From the NCBI GenBank assembly GCA_022695795.1, contig MU404153.1, positions 96,177 through 160,176 of the forward strand: a stretch of DNA of 64,000 nt, given 5' to 3'. Source of the stretch: Biscogniauxia marginata (lineage: Eukaryota > Ascomycota > Sordariomycetes > Xylariales > Xylariaceae). The notes below the pieces were generated by a model. That model did not search any database. It was not told the origin of the DNA and saw only the letters and a list, made by a program, of their open reading frames with translations. This document shows, one piece after another, positions 35,253 to 47,095 of this stretch (positions within the stretch are counted from its first letter, which is position 1; every line of letters starts with the position of its first letter). Made by a program: the position numbers and the translations under genes.

Positions 35253-38143
35253 ATGCCTGCACGCACAGGCGCGAACGCGTCGCAGAAGCCGTACAAGTCC
35301 AGGACCGAGACGAAGTCCCTCAAGAGACAGCGTGATCGCGAAGATCTACAGAAGCTTCAAGATGCTGTAGATCAACTCGTACGTGCATTTCGTTTGCCCC
35401 CATCCTAGAAGTCTAGGGTGAAAACTAACTAGGACCAACAACAGAATCCAAAGTCGGAAGAAATCAGGAAGTTTTCAGATTTGCCGTTATCGAATCCTAC
35501 TACATCCGGGCTCGAGGCATCCCACTTTCAGAACCTTACCGACATCCAGAAAGCCGTCATTCCTCTCGGCTTGAAGGGGAGAGACATGCTCGCCGCAGCA
35601 AAGACCGGCTCCGGAAAGACCCTTGCCTTTCTCGTCCCAGTACTGGAGGCGCTGCATCGCGCGCAATGGAGCGAATATGATGGTTTGGGAGCTTTGGTCA
35701 TAAGCCCCACCCGCGAATTGTCAGTTTATACTTATTCCCTTGGAGATCTTGGCTAAGTGATGCTAGGGCTGTTCAAACATTCGAGGTTCTACGAAAAATC
35801 GGCCGAAACACCCCCTACTCAGCCGGTCTAGTCATTGGAGGGAAGAGCCTGCAAGAGGAAGCGCAAAGACTAGGCAGAATGAACATTCTAGTTTGCAGTC
35901 AGTCAAGCCCCCCGAGTAAACGTTATAATACATGGGTTGACAATTACAGCCCCAGGTAGGATTCTTCAACACCTCGACCAGACTAGCGGGTTTCACACCG
36001 ACAATCTACAGATCTTAGTGCTTGACGAGGCTGATCGCATCATGGGTGCGCATCCCCTATCCCGGGAACCATGTAGTTCTTCCATCTTGTATTAACGCTT
36101 CGGTAGACATGGGCTTCCAGCAGACTGTTGATGCGCTCGTCCAACACCTGCCACAAACACGCCAGACCCTACTTTTGAGCGCTACCCAGAGCAAGAGAAT
36201 TTCGGACTTGGCTAGGTTGAGTCTGAAGGATCCCGAGTATGTATCGGTTCACGAGGCCGCAGCAGCAGCCACTCCAACATCCCTAACGCAGACCTACGTC
36301 GTTACACCGTTGCCCGAGAAAATGAACACCCTCTTCGGCTTCATAAAGAGCAACAAAAAGTGCAAAATGATTGTTTTCCTATCATCAGGAAAGCAAGTAC
36401 GATTCGCCTACAAGAGCTTACGACGTGAGTAGTTCTTGGGTTGATTATCTCATCACAATTTCTGTTATTCTATCTTAAACATCGAAATGGGCCTACCCGA
36501 GCTTTGTCTGTAAGCTTGTGGCTCGCCAAGTGCATGCCACCAAATGCCCTACGGTTTCTTTCCCCTATTCTATAGAGGAGACTGCTAACTGCTGATCATA
36601 CAGATCTCCAGCCCGGTATTTCCCTTCTGCATCTTCACGGCAGACAAAAGCAGGCTGCGCGACTAGAAATTACGTCAAGATTTTCTGCGTCCAAATATTC
36701 TTGTCTCTTTGCGACAGACATAGTTGCTAGGGGCCTGGACTTTCCGGCGGTAGATTTTGTTGTCCAGGTCGACTGTCCTGAAGACCTGGACACGTACATT
36801 CACCGTGTAGGGAGGACAGCACGTAGGTCCTCTCACAATCCTTCCTTCCGGCTTTGCCTTAACCAAATCCAATAGGGTACGAAGCCAAAGGAAACGCCGT
36901 TTTGTTCCTCGATCCGAGCGAGGAAGAGGGAATGCTCAAGCTATTAGAACAGAGGAAAGTGCCCATAAGGAAGGTGAACGTGAGAGAGGGCAAGAAGCAG
37001 AACGTACAGAACGCGATCCAGTCGATGATATTTTCTAATCGTGACCTCAAATACCTCGCACAGAAAGCATTCATCTCGTATGCTAAATCCGTGAATTACA
37101 ACAAAAACAAGGAAATCTTTGACCTCAATAAGCTGGATCTGGATGGTTACGCTTCTAGCCTCGGCCTCGCTGGAGCCCCCCAAATTAGGAGGTTTCAAAA
37201 CGGCGAGGATGTCAAGAAGGTGAAGAATGCACCCCGTACCATGCTCTCTAGTGGCTCTGAATCCGAGTCCGACGGGGACATGAAGAAACGAAAAGGCGAA
37301 GTTCGAACAAAGTTTGATAAACTGGTTTCGCGGAAGAACCAAGACGTGCTTACCAACCATTACACAAAACTGATTGGAGAGGATGAAGGGAACGCAAGTA
37401 GCGGGGATGAAGATGAGGAGGAAGACTTCCTGGCTGTGAAACGAGTACTCAGGGGTGACGACCTTGATATTGATATAAAGGCCGGGGCAGATGGCGGTTC
37501 TACACCGCCAGGAACCAAGGTTATCATAGGGCTTGGCGGCGATGAGCCTCTAATAGTTGATTCGAAACGGCGGGAAAAAATGCTCCAAAGTAAGAAACGT
37601 CTTTTGCGCTTCAAAGGAAAGCCAGACAAGGTCGTATTCGACGACGACGGGGTAGCGCACCACCCCTACATGATCAAGGACGAAGGGGACTTCAAGCGGG
37701 ACGGGTCAGCAGAGGCTCAGAGACAGAAATTTGTCGAAGACGAGGCAGCCAAGGTCAAGGAGGCGGATGTGGACGATAAACAGTTTGCCAGAGAGCGGCG
37801 GCGCGAAAAGAAGCAGAAGCGGAAGGCCCGAGAAGCGATGGAGAACGGCGAAGTTGTGGGTGGCATACCCACGCTGTCAGCGCCTGATGATGGGGAGGAT
37901 CCGCTTGCTTTCATGGCCTCGCTGCCAATAGCAGGCGAGAGGAGCGAAAGTGAAGCCTACGGTGCCGAAGAAGCGGAAGAACGGCCGAAAAAGAAGGCAA
38001 AGAAATGGTTCGAGGAAGACTCGGCAGACATGACAAGCAAGGCGAAGGGCAAGAAGAAAACGACGAAGGTGATCGAGGTCACGGAACAACCAGATACCCT
38101 AGAGGATTACGAGGCGTTGGCTGCTGGTTTGTTAGACGATTGA
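35253..38143 (+). CDS. DBP4: DEAD-box RNA helicase, DBP4/HCA4 (DDX10) type
   Basis: Nucleolar ATP-dependent RNA helicase needed for early pre-18S rRNA processing in yeast. Seven exons: 35253-35378, 35445-35719, 35767-35897, 35950-36045, 36107-36424, 36604-36822 and 36876-38143, giving 810 residues in frame. The introns are 66, 47, 52, 61, 179 and 53 nt. All helicase motifs are rebuilt by the joins: AKTGSGKT (I), PTRELA (Ia), TPGR (Ib), [12 protein letters not shown] (II), SAT (III), [11 protein letters not shown] (V) and HRVGRTAR (VI). Three of them (Ia, Ib and VI) are split by introns. After the core comes the DUF4217-like region ([10 protein letters not shown], then [18 protein letters not shown]) and a long acidic/basic tail with [12 protein letters not shown], typical of DBP4 rather than other DEAD-box subfamilies. 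The length matches fungal orthologues. It is convergent with the SUN gene. Confidence 0.93.
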
Positions 38144-39068
38144 TGTGACAATTCTCACAATTTAAAGATAGTGGATATAGTAGTATTGTGGACTGTCTAT
38201 TATGCATTGCACCAAGACTTGCCTAGGTAGTTTACACGAAGAATATGTATTATACATGTATCAAAACAATTCAAGGGCGTGCTCATAATCTACCTAGGTA
38301 CATATACTTTTTCATCGTCTACATCATCTACATCTTGATAGTGGAATTGTACATGGTCAACAGTCTTGGTATACGTACTAAGAACAGCTAGATAAAAGCG
38401 AAGTAAAACGTCACGGATTAAAAACAAAACCCGACGGCAAAGGACTAATGACCGAGCATTGTATAAATAAAGGAAGGACGCAATTTCTTGCTAGCCTTCG
38501 TCCCTCTTCTAAGGGCTAGCGAATCGATAGGCAGAAGGTTAAATTCGGCAGTGCTTGACATTGATAACGGAAGCAGCAGTTAGAATGGGGGGTGTAAATG
38601 ATGAGTGGTTGTAAATTGCTCTCCTGCCATGGAAAGGAGAAAGGGCGAGATATATCGAACCAACCACATAGAGAGCAAGTATAAAAGTAATATTTGGATT
38701 GGTATCATTTCCGTTAACTGTAACAAAATAAGGGACTCCCATCGCCTACCTTACAAAAGCCGTTGCTACAAAGACGAAGACAGAAAAAAAAAGCCCCCAA
38801 ATATAAAAAGCGAAACTGATCAACTCCTAAGTTTAGATATTCATTCGTTTCTATGGAGCCTACCCTCCAGTACCATCTAGTGGAGGGTGATCGCCACCCG
38901 CCCTTTCCTTCCATATACAAGTGAGTGCACATAGAGCCGAATGTGCACATATTCGTTCATGTCCTCTGTTCACCTTAGCAGCCCCGTTTCGTCAGTAGAA
39001 CCATGTGCTGCTACCTCCGAAAAGGGCGAACCTGAGATACTGTCTTATACTCATAATTTAGACGAAGT
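38144..39068. other. convergent intergenic region
   Basis: About 900 bases between the helicase and SUN gene stops; it should hold both 3' ends. Short frames (38605-38880, 38714-38950 minus) have no recognisable features. A palindromic GGAGGGT / ACCCTCC pair occurs around 38862-38888 (taccctccagtaccatctagtggagggt), a possible terminator-like hairpin. Confidence 0.45.
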
Positions 39069-42000
39069 TTATGAGTGCGCCAACTCATCAGAAGGTCTCT
39101 CATCTACCGTACCGTACAACCTCAGGCGATAGAAGCACGTGTGGTCAGCGCCATAGTTATTGATGGCCCGCACCATGATGTGATCCGTGATGGCGCCCAT
39201 TCTGGTTAGCTCGTCGCTTATCTTGAAGACCTGTATTCCATCGCCATGATGCTTGTTTTTGTAGGTGAATTGTCCGATCTTCATCCACCCTTCGTCGAGG
39301 ATCTCCTCTCTAGGGGTATCCGGGAACTGCGTCTGGGAGAAGACTTGGACCTCGGTGCGTAGGTTCAGTTCCTCAATGTAGGCCCATACCTCGATGTCTC
39401 TCGGCATAGCGCCCGGATTCAGGGTAGAGCCTGGCAGGATATGCTCAACAACTAGGTGTTGAGGAATGATATTACGAGTTAGGAGGACCGAGATGTTATT
39501 GGTACCCTGCCCATAGCCCTTGAGATCGGGTGCAGCACAGAAGCATTCGCCCTCTTCTGACCAGGGGAGTAATACTGTCCTCCGGGGCTGAGGCTTGTAA
39601 CTCTCTGAGTCGAGCCACTTCTTGGACTTGTATAGATGCTTGGGTACTTCCCAGGCCGTAGAGCTAAGGTGAGGGTCGATGACTGCGCCGGCACCTATGG
39701 CGAAAAAATTAACCTGATTGAAGAGCATATCTGATGCGTGGCCTCGAATACGTCCGTTCGCGATAGCGTCAAGTTTGGCACTACTAATAGCTTTGGCTAC
39801 CGCGGCCTCGATTAACGCCTGTACCTCCGGCTTGGTCATACCGCCAGGCGAAACAGGGACCTCCCGTAGCTTGGATGCTTCCTTGACAAGATTCTTGATT
39901 CTAGCATCCAACCCTTCCAGCTCGGCTCGGATTTCCCGTTGATAGGCTTCCGCCTCGACCTTGAAAAGTTTCAAGAAATCATCTTTGGTCACAGCAACAC
40001 CGCTAACCAGCTGCTTTAGCGAGTGGTTATTCTGTCTGACCCAGTTCTCCCACGACTGCGATAATTTGTTCTCCACGAGGGAATCGACGTCCTTGGCCGA
40101 GACACACGGCTTACCAGTGCTATCCTTGCATGGAGTGGAAAAGCCGCTCTCCTCTAAGCGCGATTTCACTGCGAGCCAATGTGTGTCTGAAATCGCTGGG
40201 GCTCGATTTTTGGCTTCTTCTAAGGTGAGGATGATATCATCGGCCTTGATCTGGTCTCTAAATGCGTGCCAGAAATCCTGCGAGATCCTGGGCTTGCCAT
40301 TCTTGTCTACTTCGACGTGGATTTTTTCCGGTAGGTTATTCTCAAGATCCTTCACGAGGCTTCCAGACTTGCCACCGGCCGTCTGAGGATTCGTAACCCA
40401 AGGACTGTCGCTCTCCCAAAAACTTTTCGTTTTGTCAGAAAAAATGGATGAAGTCCGTCCACGGCCTGAGAATGGAATGTGCTGGATGATGTTGTCTTGG
40501 ATGCTACCCCAATCTGGCCAGCTCAAACCAGAACCAGAGAAACTCGAGCTTACATCAGAAAAATTGTCAGTCGATGTCGTAGCTAGATGATGCACGAGAG
40601 ACATCGCGCCCCATACTCCAGCCAGAATGACCATGAATACTAGTATCAACTGGAGTAGACTGACGATGAAGTCGGACAGCATTAGCCTCTTAATAAGTCT
40701 GGGAATCCTGGCAAGCATCCGGTAGTATCCCCTCCAAGAACTCGATCCATGGTTATTGTCGTTGTTGTTGTTGTTGTTATTGTTGGTACCATTATTATTA
40801 CCACCGATATTATTTTTATTATTTTTGTTACTACCATTAATGTTGATACCACCAGTGTTGCTTGCGAAATCTTTCTTGCTTGTCGCACCTTTACTGCTTG
40901 TAGTGCCCTTTTTACTCGTGGCACTTTTGTGAGATTTGGTGGCTGAGTTGCTTGCAACAGTTTGGTTAATGGTCTCTTCGTTGGTGTTAGTACCTTGGCT
41001 GGTGGTGGTACCTTGGTTGATTCCCCCGTTATTGCTTGTGGTTCCAATACTTCCACTGGACCAGTTCTTGCTGGCTGCAGGGGTCTTATAAGAATTGGAC
41101 ATGCTCCCCTTGAGGGGATTGTTAGACATCGATTTTGGGGGAACAACACTAGAGCTGGATGTGGCCAAGTTGGAGTTCCCATTTGCACCTATACTGGTCT
41201 CTAGTGTATGTTGTGAGGGACCATGAGTAGAGCCGCCATTGCTAACCGGGCCTGGTTGCGGTACATGACTTGGGACAGTCGGGGGTAGCATCCCAGGTTT
41301 TTGGAAGGAGGCATCTCCAAATAACCCACTTTCATAATTGAAGCTCCTTGACGAATCTGGTCGGAACGGGGTGATGGGGGCAAGAGTGCCACGACCCTTT
41401 GGCATCCCATAAAACGGTGCGTGGTCTGAAGGCGATGCGGAAGAGTGATGGTTACCGACGAGGGCGTACGGATTCGCGGGAGCCAATCCCACATGCTGGT
41501 ATGGAAGATATGGTTCGTCGTTTCCCTCGTCGTAAAAGATAGGTCCGGCATATTTCGGGACATGTGGAGCCGTTGGAAATTTATTTGCATTTCCACTATC
41601 TGGAGGATCACCGCCGCCTGGAGGATTCCCGCCTGGAGGATTCCCACTGCCTGGAGGATTCCCGCCGCCTGGGGAATTCCCACTGCCTGGGGAATTCCCC
41701 CATCCTGGAGGATTCCCGCTGCCTGGAGGATTCCCGCCGCCTGGTGAATTCCCACTGCCTGGAGGATTCACGCCACCTGGAGGTTTCCCACTGCCTGGAG
41801 GATTCCCGCCGCCTGGGGGGTTGGATGGGCCTCCCCCGGTTGCAGGAGGCTCTGCAGTTTCCGGCGGGGCTGTGTTTTGATCTTGATCTGGCGAATTTGG
41901 GTGTTGAGTGGTTCCAGAGCTAATCTGAGTCCCTGTGTTGACCCCGCTGGTTGAAGGCACGTTTTCTGCCTCCTTTTTGGACTTGTCTACGGCCTTCTTG

Positions 42001-42272
42001 AGATCAGTCTCCATGCCATACTGTTTGCCGCCCTTCTTCACATTCTTCTTGAACTTCTTGTCCTCTGCATCCTCGTTTGCAAAACCGGATTTGGTTTTCT
42101 TTCCCTTTTTCTTGGCTGAGTCGAGGTTGATTAGGGTGTTGACACCATAAGACCCATCATGAACAGGGTACAAGCCAGGGAGGTCTGCCGCCGGCTGGTA
42201 TGGTGCATTCATCTGAGGGGTGGCCGGGACCGAAGGGCCCTTCTTCGATTTGGCGGTAGTGTAAGGCGCCAT
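39069..42272 (-). CDS. SUN-domain nuclear envelope protein (Sad1-like)
   Basis: Inner-nuclear-membrane protein of the LINC complex, which links chromatin and spindle pole bodies to cytoplasmic KASH proteins. Single exon, 1067 residues. Residues 1-150 are basic and nucleoplasmic in character (KKKGKKTKSG). Residues 151-225 form a Gly/Pro/Asn/Ser tandem repeat, and residues 480-508 are almost all Asn, Gly and Lys. One membrane segment lies at about 534-558 (LLQLILVFMVILAGVWGAM). A lumenal stretch with predicted coiled coil follows (about 760-800, FKVEAEAYQREIRAELEGLD). The SUN domain spans about 856-1060, with NFFAIGAGAVIDPHLSS, VLLPWSEEGECFCA, VVEHILPGSTLNPGA and HTCFYRLRLYG. The paired Cys near CFCA and CFYR are conserved in SUN domains. 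It is longer than many fungal homologues because of the low-complexity N-terminal half. Confidence 0.92.
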   Translation of the reverse strand: MAPYTTAKSKKGPSVPATPQMNAPYQPAADLPGLYPVHDGSYGVNTLINLDSAKKKGKKTKSGFANEDAEDKKFKKNVKKGGKQYGMETDLKKAVDKSKKEAENVPSTSGVNTGTQISSGTTQHPNSPDQDQNTAPPETAEPPATGGGPSNPPGGGNPPGSGKPPGGVNPPGSGNSPGGGNPPGSGNPPGWGNSPGSGNSPGGGNPPGSGNPPGGNPPGGGDPPDSGNANKFPTAPHVPKYAGPIFYDEGNDEPYLPYQHVGLAPANPYALVGNHHSSASPSDHAPFYGMPKGRGTLAPITPFRPDSSRSFNYESGLFGDASFQKPGMLPPTVPSHVPQPGPVSNGGSTHGPSQHTLETSIGANGNSNLATSSSSVVPPKSMSNNPLKGSMSNSYKTPAASKNWSSGSIGTTSNNGGINQGTTTSQGTNTNEETINQTVASNSATKSHKSATSKKGTTSSKGATSKKDFASNTGGININGSNKNNKNNIGGNNNGTNNNNNNNNDNNHGSSSWRGYYRMLARIPRLIKRLMLSDFIVSLLQLILVFMVILAGVWGAMSLVHHLATTSTDNFSDVSSSFSGSGLSWPDWGSIQDNIIQHIPFSGRGRTSSIFSDKTKSFWESDSPWVTNPQTAGGKSGSLVKDLENNLPEKIHVEVDKNGKPRISQDFWHAFRDQIKADDIILTLEEAKNRAPAISDTHWLAVKSRLEESGFSTPCKDSTGKPCVSAKDVDSLVENKLSQSWENWVRQNNHSLKQLVSGVAVTKDDFLKLFKVEAEAYQREIRAELEGLDARIKNLVKEASKLREVPVSPGGMTKPEVQALIEAAVAKAISSAKLDAIANGRIRGHASDMLFNQVNFFAIGAGAVIDPHLSSTAWEVPKHLYKSKKWLDSESYKPQPRRTVLLPWSEEGECFCAAPDLKGYGQGTNNISVLLTRNIIPQHLVVEHILPGSTLNPGAMPRDIEVWAYIEELNLRTEVQVFSQTQFPDTPREEILDEGWMKIGQFTYKNKHHGDGIQVFKISDELTRMGAITDHIMVRAINNYGADHTCFYRLRLYGTVDERPSDELAHS
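40751..40835. repeat. GTT/ATT trinucleotide tract encoding an Asn run
   Basis: Interrupted trinucleotide repeat inside the SUN gene. On the coding strand it reads as Asn codons (AAC/AAT) with occasional Gly, Lys and Asp, giving an Asn-rich linker before the membrane segment. It is prone to slippage. Confidence 0.8.
41600..41822. repeat. in-frame coding minisatellite of the SUN gene
   Basis: About a dozen imperfect copies of a 15-18 base unit (core cctggaggattccc on plus) that codes for NPPGSG/NPPGGG-type hexapeptides on minus. Because unit length is a multiple of three, other frames on both strands stay open across it and produce spurious ORFs at 41201-41755 (minus), 41445-41747 and 41564-41923 (plus). 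Confidence 0.85.
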
Positions 42273-43803
42273 GATGAAACTCCGTACTGTGTTATCTGCT
42301 AGGGGGGGGAGCAGACATCAAGGCACCAATATCTGGGTGAAGTCGTCTGTGCTATTTTGAGGTGAGTGGGCCTGGATAAATTGAGGCGGTCATGTACGAT
42401 GGGAGGACTTCGACCATGAACATATACATACCGGATCGCTAACCCTACGGAGAGAGCTTCACATCCAATGAAGCGTGTGAAATAATGACTTGGGCTGACC
42501 CACAGAGAAAAGTGTTGCCGACGAGTGTTGGGTATCTTGATGAGTTGGGCGGGTAGATGAATGGTTTTGGATACGGCCAGCCGTCAGAACCGGGAACTTG
42601 ATCTGGCAACGCTGAAAGCGTCTGCTGCCAAATGGTGGTTGAGCTTTATGAGGAGACGTCTCTGGCGACATCCGGCGTTGACCGGGTCCGGCGCTGGATA
42701 CAGGGTTCGCCTTAAGAGACGGACAAAGGTGCGGGTGGCTGACGTTGACAGACACTTGCCGAAGACGGGGGGCACCAGAAACCTCGCTTTGTGGGGAAGC
42801 TGTGAAAGAGATGCCTTATGCCTGGAATGTAAGGGGCTTTTCAATTGTCAGGATATTCATTAATAGCATTCATAATTCGTGGCTCCCGTATGGGCTACGT
42901 TAAGGAATGCGAATACCAAGAGAACAAGAACTGTCCGGTCGCGTCGCGTTGGTGAGTCGGGTCGGTCTAGTTTAATCTGCCGCCTCTTAAAAAAAAACGG
43001 GTTGCTATTCTCGAGGCTAGGAAAAATCCATTGGCATTCTATTTGGCCAGCAGAGCAGGCCCACATTACCTAGCTTAGGTACCTACCTACGTCCCTAACT
43101 GGCATGGTACAAGATTATGCATGCATACATAGCTTGTGTACACGTAGGTATGTACATATATGTAGGTACCTATGTAGGTACTAGTGATGGTCCAAGCTTC
43201 AATTTTCTATATACAGTATTAAAATTAGTTTCTCACGGATAAAGAGACTAGCTTTTTAACATCATATTTAAATAAAAAGTAAAATAAAAGAGAGAAAAAT
43301 TAAATTAATAAAGCAACTTGTGGTTATATATATTTGTAAGGTTTAACCGGCGACTACGTCGCGGTGAGTAGGGCCTTCAGCCCCTCCACCGTGGCTAACG
43401 GCGTACACACATGGGGGTGTTGACATATGAAGAGAGAGGGGCAAACTACATGTACAATACCCCTCAAATTTCGATTCATTAAATGTTATAATAGGAGGTA
43501 GGTACATGGATGTAACTAACCAGCTAACCTACCTGCATTGATGTACCTCACACCTATGTGTTACCGCCCTAGGTAGGTAATAGTATTAGGACCTATAGCG
43601 TAAGGATGCACCTCACCGTCGCTAAGCATTTGCTCGATAGGGGGCATCGCACACTTTAAGTTGCTTTAGGTATTTTTCTTGTTTCGATTTTACCTTGCAC
43701 ACTCTTGCTCCCCCTTTCTTCCCTCCTCCCCCAAGCCGGAGGCATAAACATCAATCGTCAATCACCATCACTGTCACCGATTGAAGACACAAATTCCGTC
43801 AAA
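42273..43803. other. divergent intergenic region (SUN / epimerase)
   Basis: About 1.5 kb holding both promoters. Frames at 42459-43073 overlap on both strands and are not convincing. From 43075 to 43190 and 43490-43580 the DNA is rich in TAGGTACC-type motifs. A short A/T-rich stretch lies at 43200-43320, followed by a distinct GC-richer segment at 43340-43430. A CT-rich stretch at 43705-43735 precedes the epimerase ATG. Confidence 0.5.
43340..43430. repeat. GC-richer segment with palindrome between AT-rich flanks
   Basis: Contains CCGGCGACTACGTCGCGG, in which GCGAC and GTCGC are inverted around TAC, followed by CTTCAGCCCCTCCACCGTGG. It stands out from the A/T-rich DNA before it and looks like a fragment of a dispersed repeat. 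It is not assigned to a family. Confidence 0.35.
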
Positions 43804-45322
<1,519 letters not shown>

Positions 45323-47095
45323 AGTAATAACTAGTATATATCGAGATCACTGTGCCGAGAGATCTTTTTTCCAGCCATGAACAGGAAAAATAAAAATTAG
45401 ACTAGATGTTAATCTTTTCTTCTTCTTTTTTCTCTTCGTACTAGATCAAGTCGTTTACTCATTCAATGTTGAGGTCGAACGTTGGCCATGGACCAAAATG
45501 TCGTCGACCCTAAGGCTTCCCGAATCAAGTAGACAGAAAGAAAGAAAGAAACATGCCCGAGTCCGTCTCGCCTCAAACAAAACCTGTACCATAGTGGGCC
45601 GGCTATCCCGTACAATGTCTCGGCCACGGATTTGTAAGATGGTGTTATTGCTTTTACTACCCACTGGGTAGGTATACGTGAGCAGTATGTAGGTAAAGTG
45701 GCTATCACGTAAAATACCAAGGCAAGTACTAATTTCTTGCATGTACCTATTTTCAATGCATGGAATGAATATGTACACGTAGCTCATATGACGAATATAA
45801 GGTTGTACGTGCCTGCGTATCTGCATCCCCGTCTCGCTGTTCTTACTGTGAACGCATAGAGTGCGTGGCCTGCCGGTACGTGGCAATCGGCGCAGCTGTC
45901 CATGTTTTCTGCAGGGGTCATTTAGTCTCAATACACTACCTACTGTTATCAGCCACGACCTCTAGTAGTATATTACCTGTAAGCATGGTAGTTAGCAACC
46001 TTTTCTTTCGACACACGGCCCAATCCACGAAGGACACAGAATTACCTACAACATAAATAACTATAAGTACCTACCTACACAAAATTGCACGCTAAATACA
46101 TAAGGTAACTAATGTTTCCACGGAAATTGAGGTCCTTTGTATTTTATCTTTTTCTTTCATCTCTTCCCAATTTGTTGAAACTGTCAACATTGAAAGATGA
46201 AGGAGACAGAGAGAGAAGAAGAAAAAAGGGCAGTTCCTCCGTTCTGCCTTTTAGGTACCGTCATAAGCGAAATCCAATTTGCAGAACCCCTGAACCCCTT
46301 GTAGGGAGGCAGTGCAAGGTACCTTATACCTCATTTTTAGGTAATACCTCCTATACTTCGTCATACACTGAAGTCACATGTACCTACAGATTACCTGGTA
46401 GTTGTCTAGTAGGTATATTGAAGCGCCTAAGTTCCCCTGCAACCCCAGCCTCGACATGTTCCTTGTACCCCCCTGTAGGAACCTGGTATGAAATTGTGGG
46501 AATGTGGCTGAAGAAACTTGAGGCTCCTGAATCTGTCTGTCTCAACTTTGACCCTTTTTCTTCGATTACGGTCTGTCTACTTTTGGATCATGTAACATTG
46601 GCTGAACAACCTTTCATCTCATATGATTCTTACCACTAACCCTGCTCATCAAGTCTACCCACATTCGTTTCATTCCGTCCCGAATAGCCTCGCCCTGTTC
46701 CTGTCGTGATTTATCAATAGAAATCCCCCGTCCTTGGCCCTCCACGCTCGTTCATTCGGGTAACCGGCGTGGTAGGCTTCATTGCAGGCTGCATCGCCAA
46801 CAATAAGTAATCCTCTACTTTCACCTCGAGATTAAACGAGATAGTATGAGGGCTGTGAGATGTCTGTGAGACACGGATTCAATCGCGAATTGCTTTTGAC
46901 CTTTCGATGTATATGCCCGTGTTTGCCTGCACGCCTCTCACTCTGTACACCTGAATCCATCGCCTCCGGAGCTTTTCTTTCATGAGTACGGCGTTGGTTC
47001 CTAAGCTCCCATCGTAGCCCTAACTGCTTGAGCAAGCGGTCGTATCCTGGTGGACATATGTCTCATGCTACGCGTCCGGCTACGACGACAACAAC
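45323..47095. other. intergenic region
   Basis: About 1.8 kb between the epimerase stop and the ankyrin gene. Frames at 45455-45931 (minus) and 46112-46639 (plus) have no recognisable domain. A possible upstream exon of the ankyrin gene cannot be excluded: a branch-like CCCTAAC and an AG lie just before 47036, in frame with the proposed start. Confidence 0.4.

Noticed and set aside
37360..38089. Minus-strand Ser-rich frames over the helicase tail
   Set aside because: They are antisense shadows of the Lys/Glu-rich C-terminus.
41201..41923. Three overlapping frames rich in repeated Ile/Leu/Gln, Trp/Arg and Leu/Glu/Asp words
   Set aside because: They are alternative frames of the in-frame minisatellite inside the SUN gene.
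46112..46639. 175-codon plus-strand frame between epimerase and ankyrin genes
   Set aside because: Low-complexity Ser/Pro/Leu content and no domain; probably chance in spacer DNA.
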